From Nitrososphaera sp. (lineage in GTDB: Archaea; Thermoproteota; Nitrososphaeria; Nitrososphaerales; Nitrososphaeraceae), in contig JAKEIF010000241.1 of the NCBI GenBank assembly GCA_022545875.1, positions 1-17,021 of the forward strand: a stretch of DNA of 17,021 nucleotides, written 5' to 3'. Position 1 is the stretch's first letter; each line of letters begins with the position of its first letter. The position numbers and the translations under genes are program-made. The notes under the pieces were generated by a model. That model was not told where the DNA came from, did not search any database, and saw only the letters and a list, made by a program, of their open reading frames with translations. Shown in pieces: positions 1 through 6,872 of the stretch.

Positions 1-1
1 G

Positions 2-34
2 GATATGAAATCACGTTATCCTGAGCAGAGATAA
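2..34 (+). CDS. Possible C-terminal tail of a gene entering from the left
   Basis: The second plus-strand frame reads ten codons (ending Lys-Ser-Arg-Tyr-Pro-Glu-Gln-Arg) before a TAA at 32-34. The other two plus frames hit stops within 25 bases. The residue mix is protein-like, but the stretch is too short to name a family or prove coding. If real, the gene would be convergent with the minus-strand gene ending at 157. Confidence 0.2.
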   Translation, partial: DMKSRYPEQR

Positions 35-156
35 AGCGATACGAATGCGGTGGGTCTGAGCGATGTCCGGAGGCTAAAGGCTCGGCAGCATTTCATGGGG
101 TGTGAGTGAAGGGACCACTTGCCCCGAATTGATAGTACACTAGGCAGATTTTTGCC
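35..156. other. Gene-free stretch with a weak hairpin
   Basis: I see no convincing ORF, tRNA or known ncRNA signature here. A weak fold is possible at 97-125: GGGG (97-100) pairs with CCCC (122-125) and AGTG (105-108) with CACT (116-119), with a 7-nt loop. A second short hairpin, AGGCA/TGCCT, lies just before the stop of the minus-strand gene. A small structured RNA is possible but unsupported. Confidence 0.3.
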
Positions 157-447
157 TTAATGATGCATACTCTCTCCTGCTTTCTTCAGGTCTTCCAGCA
201 GCATGACGGGATGGAACTCGACCTTGGCTCCAATCATAAACAGAGGTTCAGCAATAACAGCCATTTGATCAGTGCGCTCCATGTTCACAATAAAGACCAT
301 TGTTCTGTCGCCTCCCGCTTCAAAAAAATACGACGCCTCTGGCTTTACGCTTTGTATGTAGGATTCGATTTGTTTGAAGCCGTTTGGATCCTTCATCATT
401 CTGTTCCCTGCTTCTGTAGGAACGGAAGCTCTAATTATGAATCTCAC
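157..447 (-). CDS. Conserved-looking small alpha/beta protein, function unknown
   Basis: The product is 96 residues starting at a GTG: Val-Arg-Phe-Ile-Ile-Arg-Ala-Ser, an edge beta strand typical of small ferredoxin-like or dimeric alpha+beta barrel proteins. A second strand (TMVFIVNM) follows a GGD turn, and a C-terminal segment (VEFHPVMLLEDL) completes a beta-alpha-beta-type pattern reminiscent of DUF3303/Dabb-like folds. That resemblance is an impression, not a family hit. The frame is open further upstream to 576, but those codons look non-coding, and a TTATAA box at 471-476 is centred about 26 nt before the GTG, which fits a leaderless start there. It is divergent from the S19e gene. No catalytic motif is visible. 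Confidence 0.65.
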   Translation of the reverse strand: MRFIIRASVPTEAGNRMMKDPNGFKQIESYIQSVKPEASYFFEAGGDRTMVFIVNMERTDQMAVIAEPLFMIGAKVEFHPVMLLEDLKKAGESMHH

Positions 448-470
448 AGGGCGAAGGTCGCAGTCGATGA

Positions 471-476
471 TTATAA
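471..476 (-). promoter_or_regulatory. TATA box for the 96-residue protein gene
   Basis: TTATAA on the minus strand is centred about 26 nt upstream of the GTG at 447, the normal archaeal TATA-to-start distance for a leaderless mRNA. It decides the start chosen for that gene. Confidence 0.55.
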
Positions 477-595
477 GGATTTCAAAGTTTTGGATCCGAA
501 ATAATACGTCTGGATTAGGCTCGCATGGCGTGCTCAGAATTATCAAAGTGTATGGATGGCAAACCAAACTTGGCATCTCCTCGTCCCAATATCAA

Positions 596-603
596 TTTAT
601 AAG
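596..603 (+). promoter_or_regulatory. TATA box for rps19e
   Basis: TTTATAAG is centred about 28 nt upstream of the ATG at 628. It supports the internal ATG rather than the in-frame ATG at 556, which would place the box inside the coding sequence. Confidence 0.6.
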
Positions 604-627
604 GGATTTCGCAAAATTGCCAGATAC

Positions 628-1083
628 ATGGCTAAGGTTTACGACGTTCCGGCTGACGAGCTGATTTCAAAGCTAGCCGAGCAGCTTAAAAAGGATAAGA
701 AGATTGAGCCGCCATCCTGGTCGGCGTTTGTCAAGACAGGTCCTCACGCCGAAAGGATGCCCCAGAACAAGGATTGGTGGTTTACAAGGTGCGCTTCACT
801 CTTGAGAAAGATTTACCTTCACGGCCCGCTCGGCGTTTCCGATCTTCAGGTGGCATACGGCGGCAGAAAGCGGATTGGTTACAATTTGGCGCACCACAAG
901 GACAGCGGCGGCGCCATCATTAGAAAAGCTATGCATCAATTGGAGGCTTCGGGCTACCTGGTAAAGATCCATGGAAAGGGCAGGATCGTTTCAAGCGAGG
1001 GCATGAAAAAGCTGGATAGGCTTGCAACAGAAATCCACAAGGAGCTTATAAAGACCGCTCCTCAGCTTCAGCGCTACGCATGA
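628..1083 (+). CDS. rps19e: 30S ribosomal protein S19e
   Basis: This is the archaeal/eukaryotic small-subunit ribosomal protein S19e, which in eukaryotes is needed for 40S maturation and has no bacterial counterpart. From the ATG at 628 the protein is 151 residues, the usual family length, and opens Met-Ala-Lys-Val-Tyr-Asp-Val-Pro-Ala-Asp as relatives do. Family signatures are FVKTGPHAE, DWWFTRCAS-LLRKIYLHGPLGV, the YGGRK turn, HHKDSGGAIIRKA (winged-helix recognition region) and the C-terminal KGRIVSSEGMKKLD. The frame also has an ATG at 556, but those extra 24 residues have no family counterpart and contain the TATA box. It is followed 4 nt later by the PDCD5 gene, the conserved archaeal order, so the two are almost surely co-transcribed. 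Confidence 0.95.
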   Translation: MAKVYDVPADELISKLAEQLKKDKKIEPPSWSAFVKTGPHAERMPQNKDWWFTRCASLLRKIYLHGPLGVSDLQVAYGGRKRIGYNLAHHKDSGGAIIRKAMHQLEASGYLVKIHGKGRIVSSEGMKKLDRLATEIHKELIKTAPQLQRYA

Positions 1084-1087
1084 TACT

Positions 1088-1378
1088 ATGTCGTATCCAC
1101 AACCCCATCAACCCAATGATGAAGAGGCAAGACAGAGAGAAGCCGAAGCGACCGCTATGCGGGCGCGGGTGCTCCAAGTGGTACTCGACCCCCAAGCAAG
1201 GCAGCGCCTCATGAATGTCCGGCTAGTCAAGCCAGACCTGGCTGCCGCTGTCGAGAATTACCTCATCAATGCTGCTTCTTCGGGAAGGATCAATCGGCCG
1301 CTTTCCGACGAGGAACTAAAGCAGCTCCTGCTTAGAATCCAGCAGCCAAAAAGGGACTTCAAGATAGACCGCCGGTAA
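1088..1378 (+). CDS. PDCD5-family nucleic-acid-binding protein
   Basis: The product is 96 residues, related to eukaryotic programmed cell death protein 5 (TFAR19), whose archaeal members are small helical nucleic-acid-binding proteins coupled to ribosomal genes. Visible hallmarks are a polar, charged N-terminus (DEEARQREAEA), the core VVLDPQARQRLMNVRLVKPDLAAAVENYLI with its conserved 'P-A-R-RL-N-LVKP' pattern, the turn SGRI-PLSDEELKQLL and a basic tail ending in FKIDRR. It starts 4 nt after the S19e stop with no clear Shine-Dalgarno sequence, which suggests coupled translation. In many other archaea L39e, L31e and eIF6 genes follow; here the run ends with PDCD5. Confidence 0.92.
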   Translation: MSYPQPHQPNDEEARQREAEATAMRARVLQVVLDPQARQRLMNVRLVKPDLAAAVENYLINAASSGRINRPLSDEELKQLLLRIQQPKRDFKIDRR

Positions 1379-1416
1379 GCACAATAGTGCAGTATCATTT
1401 TCTCCTGATAGTTAAC

Positions 1417-1424
1417 TATTTAAG
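1417..1424 (+). promoter_or_regulatory. TATA box for the enoyl-CoA reductase gene
   Basis: TATTTAAG is centred about 27 nt before the ATG at 1448, consistent with a leaderless transcript starting at or next to the ATG. It lies in the 69-bp gap after PDCD5 and marks a new transcription unit. Confidence 0.6.
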
Positions 1425-1447
1425 GTCTGGAAAGTTCTTCTCGCTTC

Positions 1448-2497
1448 ATGAAGGCAGCAGTATTCAGAGAGTACAACAAGGATCCGACACAAGTTGTCAA
1501 GATTGAAGATATCGATGTTCCCAAGATAAAGCCAAATGAAGTCATGATAAAGGTTGATGCGGCAGCCTACAACTACAACGACCTGTGGGCAATCTGGGGC
1601 GACCCCGTCAAGACGCCACTTCCACACATATCGGGAAGCGATGCCGCTGGGACCGTAGTCGAAGTGGGATCAGACGTCACCAAATTCAAGCCAGGTGATA
1701 GAGTAGTATCGCATTCCAACATGAGCTGCCGTGTCTGCGACATGTGTACCTCGGGCAGAGAATATGATTGCAACGACAGGACCATCTGGGGATTTCAGAC
1801 AGGACCTCTCTGGGGAGCGTTTGCACAATATACACACCTTCCGGAAGTAAACGTTGCCAAGATTCCTGACAACGTGTCTTTCAACGACGCGTCGGCCATC
1901 TCGATGGTCGGCATGACCGCGTGGCACATGCTCGTAGGCAGAGCCAAGATAAAGCCAGGCCAGACCGTGCTTATCATGGGAGGCGGAAGCGGAGTAGGTA
2001 TGGTGGGGATTCAGATCGCAAAACTGTACAACTGCTCAGTCATTGCGACTGCCGGCAACAAGGACAAGATGGACGGATGCCTAAAGCTGGGAGCAGACTA
2101 TGCCGTAAACCACAGGGAAGCCGACTGGTACAAAAAGGTCCGTGAGATCACGAAAAAGCAAGGCGTGGACATTGTCTTTGAGCACATCGGCAAGGCGACA
2201 TTCCCGCAAGAAGTCGGGCTTCTCAAGATGGGTGGGACACTGGTCGCGACAGGCGCCACAACTGGTTATGACTCTACAATTGACCTTCGCTATCTCTTCT
2301 TCAAGGGAACGAACCTGCTTGGCTCAACACAAGGAACAAAAGCAGAACTTGAAGATGTCATATACTGGATGGGCAAGGGCAAGATAAAGGCAGTCATCGA
2401 CAAGGTCCTGCCTTTTTCAAACATGGTAGAGGGCCATGTAATGATGGCAAACGCCCAGCAGTTTGGCAAGATCCTAACGACTCCGCAGAGCATGTAA
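1448..2497 (+). CDS. CCR-like medium-chain reductase, candidate acryloyl-CoA reductase
   Basis: This is a 349-residue MDR-superfamily NAD(P)H-dependent oxidoreductase: an N-terminal GroES-like domain, then a Rossmann domain with GGGSGVG at 178-184. It would usually be labelled zinc alcohol dehydrogenase, but the catalytic zinc ligands are gone: the usual catalytic Cys region reads NYND at 42-45 and the next motif is GSDAAG (63-68). A four-Cys structural zinc site remains (C94, C97, C100, C108). Several blocks match crotonyl-CoA carboxylase/reductases closely: NYND-LWA, HISGSDAAG, IWGFQT (113-118), FEHIGKATFP (244-253) and TTGYDSTIDLRYLFF. Two CO2-handling positions of CCR differ: Gln where CCR has Glu (117), and Gly-Ser-Thr (292-294) where CCR has Gly-Ser-His. 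I therefore infer a plain enoyl-CoA reductase. In thaumarchaea the missing acryloyl-CoA reductase of the 3-hydroxypropionate/4-hydroxybutyrate cycle is the obvious role, but the substrate is not shown by sequence. Confidence 0.85.
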   Translation: MKAAVFREYNKDPTQVVKIEDIDVPKIKPNEVMIKVDAAAYNYNDLWAIWGDPVKTPLPHISGSDAAGTVVEVGSDVTKFKPGDRVVSHSNMSCRVCDMCTSGREYDCNDRTIWGFQTGPLWGAFAQYTHLPEVNVAKIPDNVSFNDASAISMVGMTAWHMLVGRAKIKPGQTVLIMGGGSGVGMVGIQIAKLYNCSVIATAGNKDKMDGCLKLGADYAVNHREADWYKKVREITKKQGVDIVFEHIGKATFPQEVGLLKMGGTLVATGATTGYDSTIDLRYLFFKGTNLLGSTQGTKAELEDVIYWMGKGKIKAVIDKVLPFSNMVEGHVMMANAQQFGKILTTPQSM

Positions 2498-2513
2498 AAG
2501 CGAAAGCTTTTAC
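2494..2513 (+). terminator. Perfect 8-bp hairpin with GAAA loop at the reductase stop codon
   Basis: The arms GTAAAAGC (2494-2501) and GCTTTTAC (2506-2513) are exact complements around a GAAA tetraloop, and a pyrimidine-rich tract (CCTTTCTTT) follows. The stop codon TAA (2495-2497) lies in the left arm. This looks like a transcription end or mRNA 3'-stabilising structure between the reductase and the lyase gene, whose ATG is 24 nt downstream. The right arm could also serve as part of the lyase promoter. Confidence 0.5.
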
Positions 2514-2536
2514 CCTTTCTTTAACTTCCTTTCCGC

Positions 2537-3391
2537 ATGTTCCGAAGCCTTATTTTTGTGCCCGGCAACAGCACTCGCTTTGTGGAAAAAGCCAAGACGC
2601 TTGCCGCCGACATTATCTGTTTCGACCTTGAGGACTCGGTTCCGGTAAATGAAAAGGCCTCAGCCCGAAAGATAATTGCCGATGCGCTTTCACGCCGGCA
2701 GGACTATGGATCCTCTGTCTATGTCAGGACAAATTCCCCGGAATCCGGCCTGGCTGCAGATGACCTAAAGGCGGCCGTCCGCGACGGCTTGGATGGCGTC
2801 GTGATTCCAAAAGTCAATGACAAGCGCGAAATAGTGGAAATTGTGAAACAGGTATCGTTGCTTGAGCGGCCAACTGCCCCGTCCCTGCTCATAATGCCCT
2901 CAATCGAGACTGCGAAGGGGGTGGTTAACGCGTACGAGATCGCTTCGGCGGATGACAGGATAAACTGCCTTGTTTTTGGCGTTTTTGACTATCTCCACGA
3001 CATGAAGCTGGACTATGACGAGGAGGATGACGCGGGCTATTCCTATGCGCGGGCCAAGGTGCCGGTGGACGCGAGGGCTGCCGGGATTGAATCCATAGAC
3101 GCGATCTGGCAGAAAATCGACGATCTGGACGGCCTTGCCCGGGACGCCACCAAAGCCCGGCGACTTGGCTATTCCGGAAAATGCATAATCCATCCAAGCC
3201 AGATAGAGCCGGTTCACGGCGTATTTCGCCCAAGCAGCAATCAGGTCGAGTGGGCAAGAAAGGTTGTTGCCGCGCTGGGCGATGCTATGGAGAAGGGCAG
3301 CGGCCGGGGAGCCGTGAGCCTTGAAGGCAGGATGATAGACGCAGTCCACTACAAGCAGGCAAGGGCCATACTCGAGGCTGCCAGAGAATAA
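2537..3391 (+). CDS. CitE/HpcH-type C-C lyase (HpcH/HpaI aldolase family)
   Basis: The product is 284 residues of the CitE-like branch of the HpcH/HpaI family, TIM-barrel enzymes that make or break acyl-CoA or acid C-C bonds (malyl-CoA, citramalyl-CoA, citryl-CoA). Motifs in order: RSLIFVPGN (3-11, CoA/substrate loop), FDLEDSV (29-35), the strand with R64 (VYVRTNS), VIPKV, MPSIETAKGV with E124 as likely Mg2+ ligand, FGVFDYLHD (148-155) with D151 as second ligand, and KCIIHPSQIEPVH (215-227). All core residues are present. The position after FGV is Phe where many relatives have Glu. Substrate cannot be read from sequence. It lies 39 nt after the CCR-like reductase on the same strand, which hints at shared CoA-thioester metabolism, though a hairpin separates them. 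Confidence 0.85.
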   Translation: MFRSLIFVPGNSTRFVEKAKTLAADIICFDLEDSVPVNEKASARKIIADALSRRQDYGSSVYVRTNSPESGLAADDLKAAVRDGLDGVVIPKVNDKREIVEIVKQVSLLERPTAPSLLIMPSIETAKGVVNAYEIASADDRINCLVFGVFDYLHDMKLDYDEEDDAGYSYARAKVPVDARAAGIESIDAIWQKIDDLDGLARDATKARRLGYSGKCIIHPSQIEPVHGVFRPSSNQVEWARKVVAALGDAMEKGSGRGAVSLEGRMIDAVHYKQARAILEAARE

Positions 3392-3404
3392 CCCATGCAC
3401 AGAG

Positions 3405-3593
3405 TCATTTCATGTCAAGCCCTAGTATTCCAGCGTTTCCCCAGTTTTCCTTTGACACCTCGTAAATGAGGATGCGAATACTTTCCTCTTTTGTACCAAG
3501 AATCCTGGCGCTCTCTTTTGTAAGCACTTCTACGAGCTCGCGCTTTTGCTCGACGCTTCTTCCCACGCTCATTGTGACCTGAATTACCGGCAT
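3405..3593 (-). CDS. 4-oxalocrotonate tautomerase-family protein
   Basis: Started at the ATG at 3593, the product is 62 residues beginning Met-Pro-Val-Ile-Gln-Val. Removal of Met exposes Pro1, the catalytic base of this family, and 62 residues is the classic 4-oxalocrotonate tautomerase length. The pattern beta strand (PVIQVTMSVGRS), helix (VEQKRELVEVLTKESARILG), strand (SIRILIYEV) and the tail ENWGNAGIL fits the family. A longer frame to 3626 would bury the catalytic proline, so I reject it. It begins 26 nt after the transporter stop and is probably translated from the same mRNA. The natural substrate is unknown; the family keto-enol tautomerises 2-hydroxymuconate-type acids and related compounds. 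Confidence 0.85.
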   Translation of the reverse strand: MPVIQVTMSVGRSVEQKRELVEVLTKESARILGTKEESIRILIYEVSKENWGNAGILGLDMK

Positions 3594-3619
3594 TGCGGCA
3601 ATTGGTCGCAGTAGGCATA

Positions 3620-4513
3620 TCAGCATTTTGGCATTAGCCTTTTGATAGCAATGATCCCCGCATAGTACGGGATATTGTAAAGCGCCGCAAGAGCCGCAAC
3701 CGGCGATCCAAAGAACTGGAACGCAAATACTGCAACAAGAACATTGTTGACATAGGTCATTGAAATAAGGCCCGCTGCCCTGTCATGCCGGCTCCCGCCA
3801 GCAGACGCAAATCCTGCGAGGCTGTAGGCTGCAAAGCACAGGAATGCAACAGCTATGGACTGGAAGAGGAAAAGTTGATCGCTGTAGAAATAGCCCGAAA
3901 ACTTGGCAAACATGCCGTAGTTAATGAGCACGATAAAGACGAGCGACAAGGGAAAGGAATTCTTGTCTGCGAATCCCGCAGCAGCTGGAAACCGCTTCTT
4001 GGTTAGCCACCCTGCAGCCAGCGGCGTCAGAAGGGCTGCCGAGAGCAGGATTACCATTTGCACAAGCGGGATATCAAGCTGCGATCCCACCAGTACGTAG
4101 ACGATAAACGGAAGCACAAACGGCACAGCCAGCGACGTCGCAATTATCATGCCAACAACGAGCGGGAGCCTTCCGCCGATAAGGTTGACGACAAAAGGCG
4201 CCCCGAGCCCAGTAGAGATTCCTGACAGCAAGAGCACCGGAAGGGCAAATGGCTCATAGACCACAAGTGCTAGGCCATACATCGCGACGGGGAGTACCAC
4301 CAGTTTGATTGCGGATAGAATGACTAGCTGGCGCGGCTTGGTAAACGTTGACACGAGATCCTGCGTCCTGAGCCTGATGAGGTTGAGAAACAAGAGCGCC
4401 CCAAGCCAGACCAAGATGTACCGCTCCACAACAAGCCCGGGCGCAGGAAATACGACTCCTGCAGTCATTGAGCCCGCTATTGCGACGACAAGTAATGTAT
4501 CGTCATTGCGCAA
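3620..4513 (-). CDS. BASS-type (bile acid:sodium symporter-like) transporter
   Basis: This is a 297-residue, very hydrophobic protein with about nine or ten membrane helices. The pattern resembles the bile acid:sodium symporter/ACR3 superfamily: a helix pair near the start, the conserved-looking loop GISTGLGAPFVVNLIGGRLPL, an inverted second half, and a polar break in a late helix (SMTYVNNVLVAV) where symporters place substrate or ion ligands. The only suitable start for a complete first helix is a TTG at 4513, inside the last codons of pepF (11-bp overlap, suggesting coupled translation). The next in-frame ATG, 15 codons later, would cut the first helix. Substrate cannot be told: organic anion, pantoate-like acid and arsenite are all possible for this superfamily. 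The downstream tautomerase favours an organic acid, weakly. Confidence 0.75.
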   Translation of the reverse strand: MRNDDTLLVVAIAGSMTAGVVFPAPGLVVERYILVWLGALLFLNLIRLRTQDLVSTFTKPRQLVILSAIKLVVLPVAMYGLALVVYEPFALPVLLLSGISTGLGAPFVVNLIGGRLPLVVGMIIATSLAVPFVLPFIVYVLVGSQLDIPLVQMVILLSAALLTPLAAGWLTKKRFPAAAGFADKNSFPLSLVFIVLINYGMFAKFSGYFYSDQLFLFQSIAVAFLCFAAYSLAGFASAGGSRHDRAAGLISMTYVNNVLVAVFAFQFFGSPVAALAALYNIPYYAGIIAIKRLMPKC

Positions 4514-6317
4514 GTGTCTTCAGCTGCTGTATCATTTCCCTGACATAATCAAAGCCCTGCTGCCAGAATTGTTCCTGAGTGATGTCAACTCCTGCTTCCA
4601 TGAGAAGCTCTTCGGGTTTTCTTGAACCTCCAGCAGAAAGGAGTCTGAGATACTTTGACACAAATGGCTTTCCTTCGAGCTTGTATTGTCGGAACAGCGA
4701 CAGCACTAGGAGGTTGCCAAACGAATAGGCGTAGGTGTAAAAGGGCGTATGATAAAAGTGGGGGATGTACACCCACTCCCACTGAAAGTCCGGGTTTATA
4801 ACTATCGAGTTTCCAAATTGCTCTTTTAGGTTCTCAAGGTACAGCTTGGAAACTGAATCAATTGTGGCGCTGTTTTCTGCTATTTCCTTGTGCGCGTCAA
4901 CTTCAAAGATGGTAAAATACGCCTGCCTCATTATCGTCGCGTACATGTCGTCAATCTGCTCTGCGAGCAGGATCCTCCTTTCTTTTTTGGACAGGCCTTC
5001 AGCAAGCTTTTCATTTAGCAGCATCTCGGCAAAAACTGATGCCGTCTCGGCGAGGGGCAGCGGGGCGTGCGATACCATTATCGGCATTTCCGATGCAAGC
5101 ATGCTGTGGATTGCGTGGCCAAACTCGTGTGCCAGGGTTGAAACATCCCTTGTCTGTCCGTCGAAATTCAATAGTACGTACGGAGTCCTCTTGGGCGAAA
5201 CCGTGTAGCAGAACGCGCCCCCTCTCTTGGCCTTTCTAATTTCAGAGTCAACATGGCGCTCGTCAAATACCCGCTGGGCCATGGCGCGGAACTGCGGGTC
5301 AAAGTCGCCGAATGTATCTAGCACCTTTGAAATTGCCTTGCCATAAGAAAACTTTGAGCTGGCGACTTGCTTTGTCGTGACTGGCGCGTAGAGGTCATAC
5401 CTCCTAAGTTTTCGTAGACCGAGCATCCGCGCCTTTTCTCTGAAATATTCCTGAAAGATTACAGAGTTCTTTCTGCAAGCGGCAAGGAGCGATCTGACCG
5501 TTGTGTCGTCTAGGTTATTGGCGATGTTTCGAACAGAAATGGGAGACTGGTAGCCGCGCATCGATACAGCTTCGTCGCGCCACTGTATTACGACGTTCTG
5601 GTATATCTCACCTAGGACGCCGCTGTTCTTCGTATAGACTTCAAAGAGGGCCCTGTAGGCGGCCTCCCTTGTAGCATAATCCGGGCTTCTGACAAGCGTT
5701 ACAAGCCTTTCTCTGCTGTCAAAATGCTTTACGACAGTCTTTCGGCCGCGTTTGACCTTCATGGAAAATTCGAAGGAGCTTGTCATCTTGTCATAGATCT
5801 TGACAAGCGCCCTTGTTCCGGTAACCTCCAGCGTGTTGATGATTTTTTCCTCCGGCTCGCTTAGCGCGTACCTTGCGACGACGCGTTTGTGCCTAAGATA
5901 CTCGCGGTAGACAGGCGCAACAGAGTTGACGAGCCGGTTGGCATTTGCGTCATCGATGGCCTTCTTGAACCAGAGGTCAAAGAAGAGCATCCTGTTGCCT
6001 ACACTTGAGGCCATCATTTCGATCTTGGTCACAAGCGCAGAAGCTTCGCTTGAAGAAGTATCTGCATAGTACTGGAGGTGTGCAAACCCGCTGGCAATGC
6101 TGACCTTCTCTGAGATGCTTTCGACGGAATGGATTAGGCTCTCAAACTCTGCTGTCGAAATTTCTGGGGTCAAGGTCTGCCGCCTGCCCTCGAATTGCAC
6201 AAGTTCCGACTCGATAGAGTCAAGCAGCCTCCTAAACTCCTCCCCTGAAGGATCCGCGACGAGATCCGCCAGGTTCCATCTGCCCACTTTTAACGTGACA
6301 TAAGACGATCGTGTCAT
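4503..6317 (-). CDS. pepF: Oligoendopeptidase F-type metallopeptidase (M3 family)
   Basis: The product is 604 residues, the normal length for oligoendopeptidase F, a cytoplasmic zinc peptidase that cleaves oligopeptides. The zinc motif HEFGH lies at 397-401 with Glu398 as the catalytic residue, and LAETASVFAE supplies the third ligand (E424). The helical N-terminal half includes QYYADTSSSEA, typical of the family. The GGAFCY motif (367-372) near the active site and the C-terminal YTYAYSFGNLL segment (part of the substrate channel) are also family features. No signal peptide is present. It is first in a minus-strand run with a transporter and a tautomerase, and divergent from the nuclease-like gene. 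A minus-strand A/T-rich element at 6346-6355 could be its TATA box, giving a short leader. Confidence 0.93.
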   Translation of the reverse strand: MTRSSYVTLKVGRWNLADLVADPSGEEFRRLLDSIESELVQFEGRRQTLTPEISTAEFESLIHSVESISEKVSIASGFAHLQYYADTSSSEASALVTKIEMMASSVGNRMLFFDLWFKKAIDDANANRLVNSVAPVYREYLRHKRVVARYALSEPEEKIINTLEVTGTRALVKIYDKMTSSFEFSMKVKRGRKTVVKHFDSRERLVTLVRSPDYATREAAYRALFEVYTKNSGVLGEIYQNVVIQWRDEAVSMRGYQSPISVRNIANNLDDTTVRSLLAACRKNSVIFQEYFREKARMLGLRKLRRYDLYAPVTTKQVASSKFSYGKAISKVLDTFGDFDPQFRAMAQRVFDERHVDSEIRKAKRGGAFCYTVSPKRTPYVLLNFDGQTRDVSTLAHEFGHAIHSMLASEMPIMVSHAPLPLAETASVFAEMLLNEKLAEGLSKKERRILLAEQIDDMYATIMRQAYFTIFEVDAHKEIAENSATIDSVSKLYLENLKEQFGNSIVINPDFQWEWVYIPHFYHTPFYTYAYSFGNLLVLSLFRQYKLEGKPFVSKYLRLLSAGGSRKPEELLMEAGVDITQEQFWQQGFDYVREMIQQLKTLAQ

Positions 6318-6470
6318 CGGCGCGACCGGCTTAAAGTCGCCCGGGTCAAATATGTACTTATGTATCCTTATCTATTTCCTTGCTGCGGCTGCGTCGTCTG
6401 GAAGTTTCAGTAGCCAGTGAACTGTTGCATTCGAAAACAGCTATAAGCAGTCACGTCGCGGGCTTTATGC
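6318..6470. promoter_or_regulatory. Divergent promoter region between pepF and the nuclease-like gene
   Basis: These 153 bp lie between two divergent starts. The clear element is TATAAG at 6442-6447, centred about 26 nt before the GTG at 6471. For pepF the best candidate is the minus-strand TACATATTTG-like stretch at 6346-6355. I see no extra ORF or repeat here. Confidence 0.5.
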
Positions 6471-6872
6471 GTGAATTATTCCTGGAGCAGCTTTGGCAGG
6501 GAGGCAGAATATGTGGTTGCCCTCTACCTGAAGTCTACGGGCTGGACGGACGTACGACTATCACCCGGCAGCCGAGGGCCCGCAGACATCATTGCTTCGT
6601 GTTCCTGTGCTCTGTGGTATATTCAGGTCAAGGCGAGCTCTGGAATACCGCGACTAAAGGCAAGGGAAATACGGAGGCTGGTAAAGATGGCCAGCGACAA
6701 CAGTGGCACCGCCGTTGTTTCAACGCTTCAGCCCTTTCCCGCAAGCGCATTTTCAACCGGAAACTTTGCAGTGAACTTCTATGAACTAGACAGCTGGTCC
6801 GTATTGGACCCTAGCGCATTTCCGGACAGCAAAGACTCTGCCTCTTTGAAATCCAAAGCTCGCTACCCTTGA
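6471..6872 (+). CDS. Holliday-junction-resolvase-like (PD-(D/E)xK fold) protein
   Basis: The product is 133 residues. The N-terminal part fits the Hjc-like restriction-endonuclease fold: helix with GREAE (E11 as the first acid), a strand and loop ending GSRGPADIIA (D39), then the strand WYIQVKAS (Gln52-x-Lys54), followed by a helix rich in Arg/Lys. Archaeal Hjc cuts four-way DNA junctions. Here the second acid of the (D/E)xK motif is Gln, so catalysis may be altered or the protein may be an Hjc-like relative. The C-terminal 40 residues look unstructured. The GTG start is chosen because the TATA box at 6442-6447 sits at the leaderless distance. Its 3' end overlaps the minus-strand gene ending at 6811 by 62 bp. 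Confidence 0.7.
   Translation: MNYSWSSFGREAEYVVALYLKSTGWTDVRLSPGSRGPADIIASCSCALWYIQVKASSGIPRLKAREIRRLVKMASDNSGTAVVSTLQPFPASAFSTGNFAVNFYELDSWSVLDPSAFPDSKDSASLKSKARYP

Noticed and set aside
556..627. Upstream ATG giving S19e 24 extra residues
   Set aside because: The extra residues have no family counterpart and contain the TATA box that serves the ATG at 628.
6380..6784. Long plus-strand ORF of 134 codons over the nuclease-like gene
   Set aside because: It is a frame shadow: residue content is not protein-like, while the overlapping frame has PD-(D/E)xK motifs and a promoter at the right distance.
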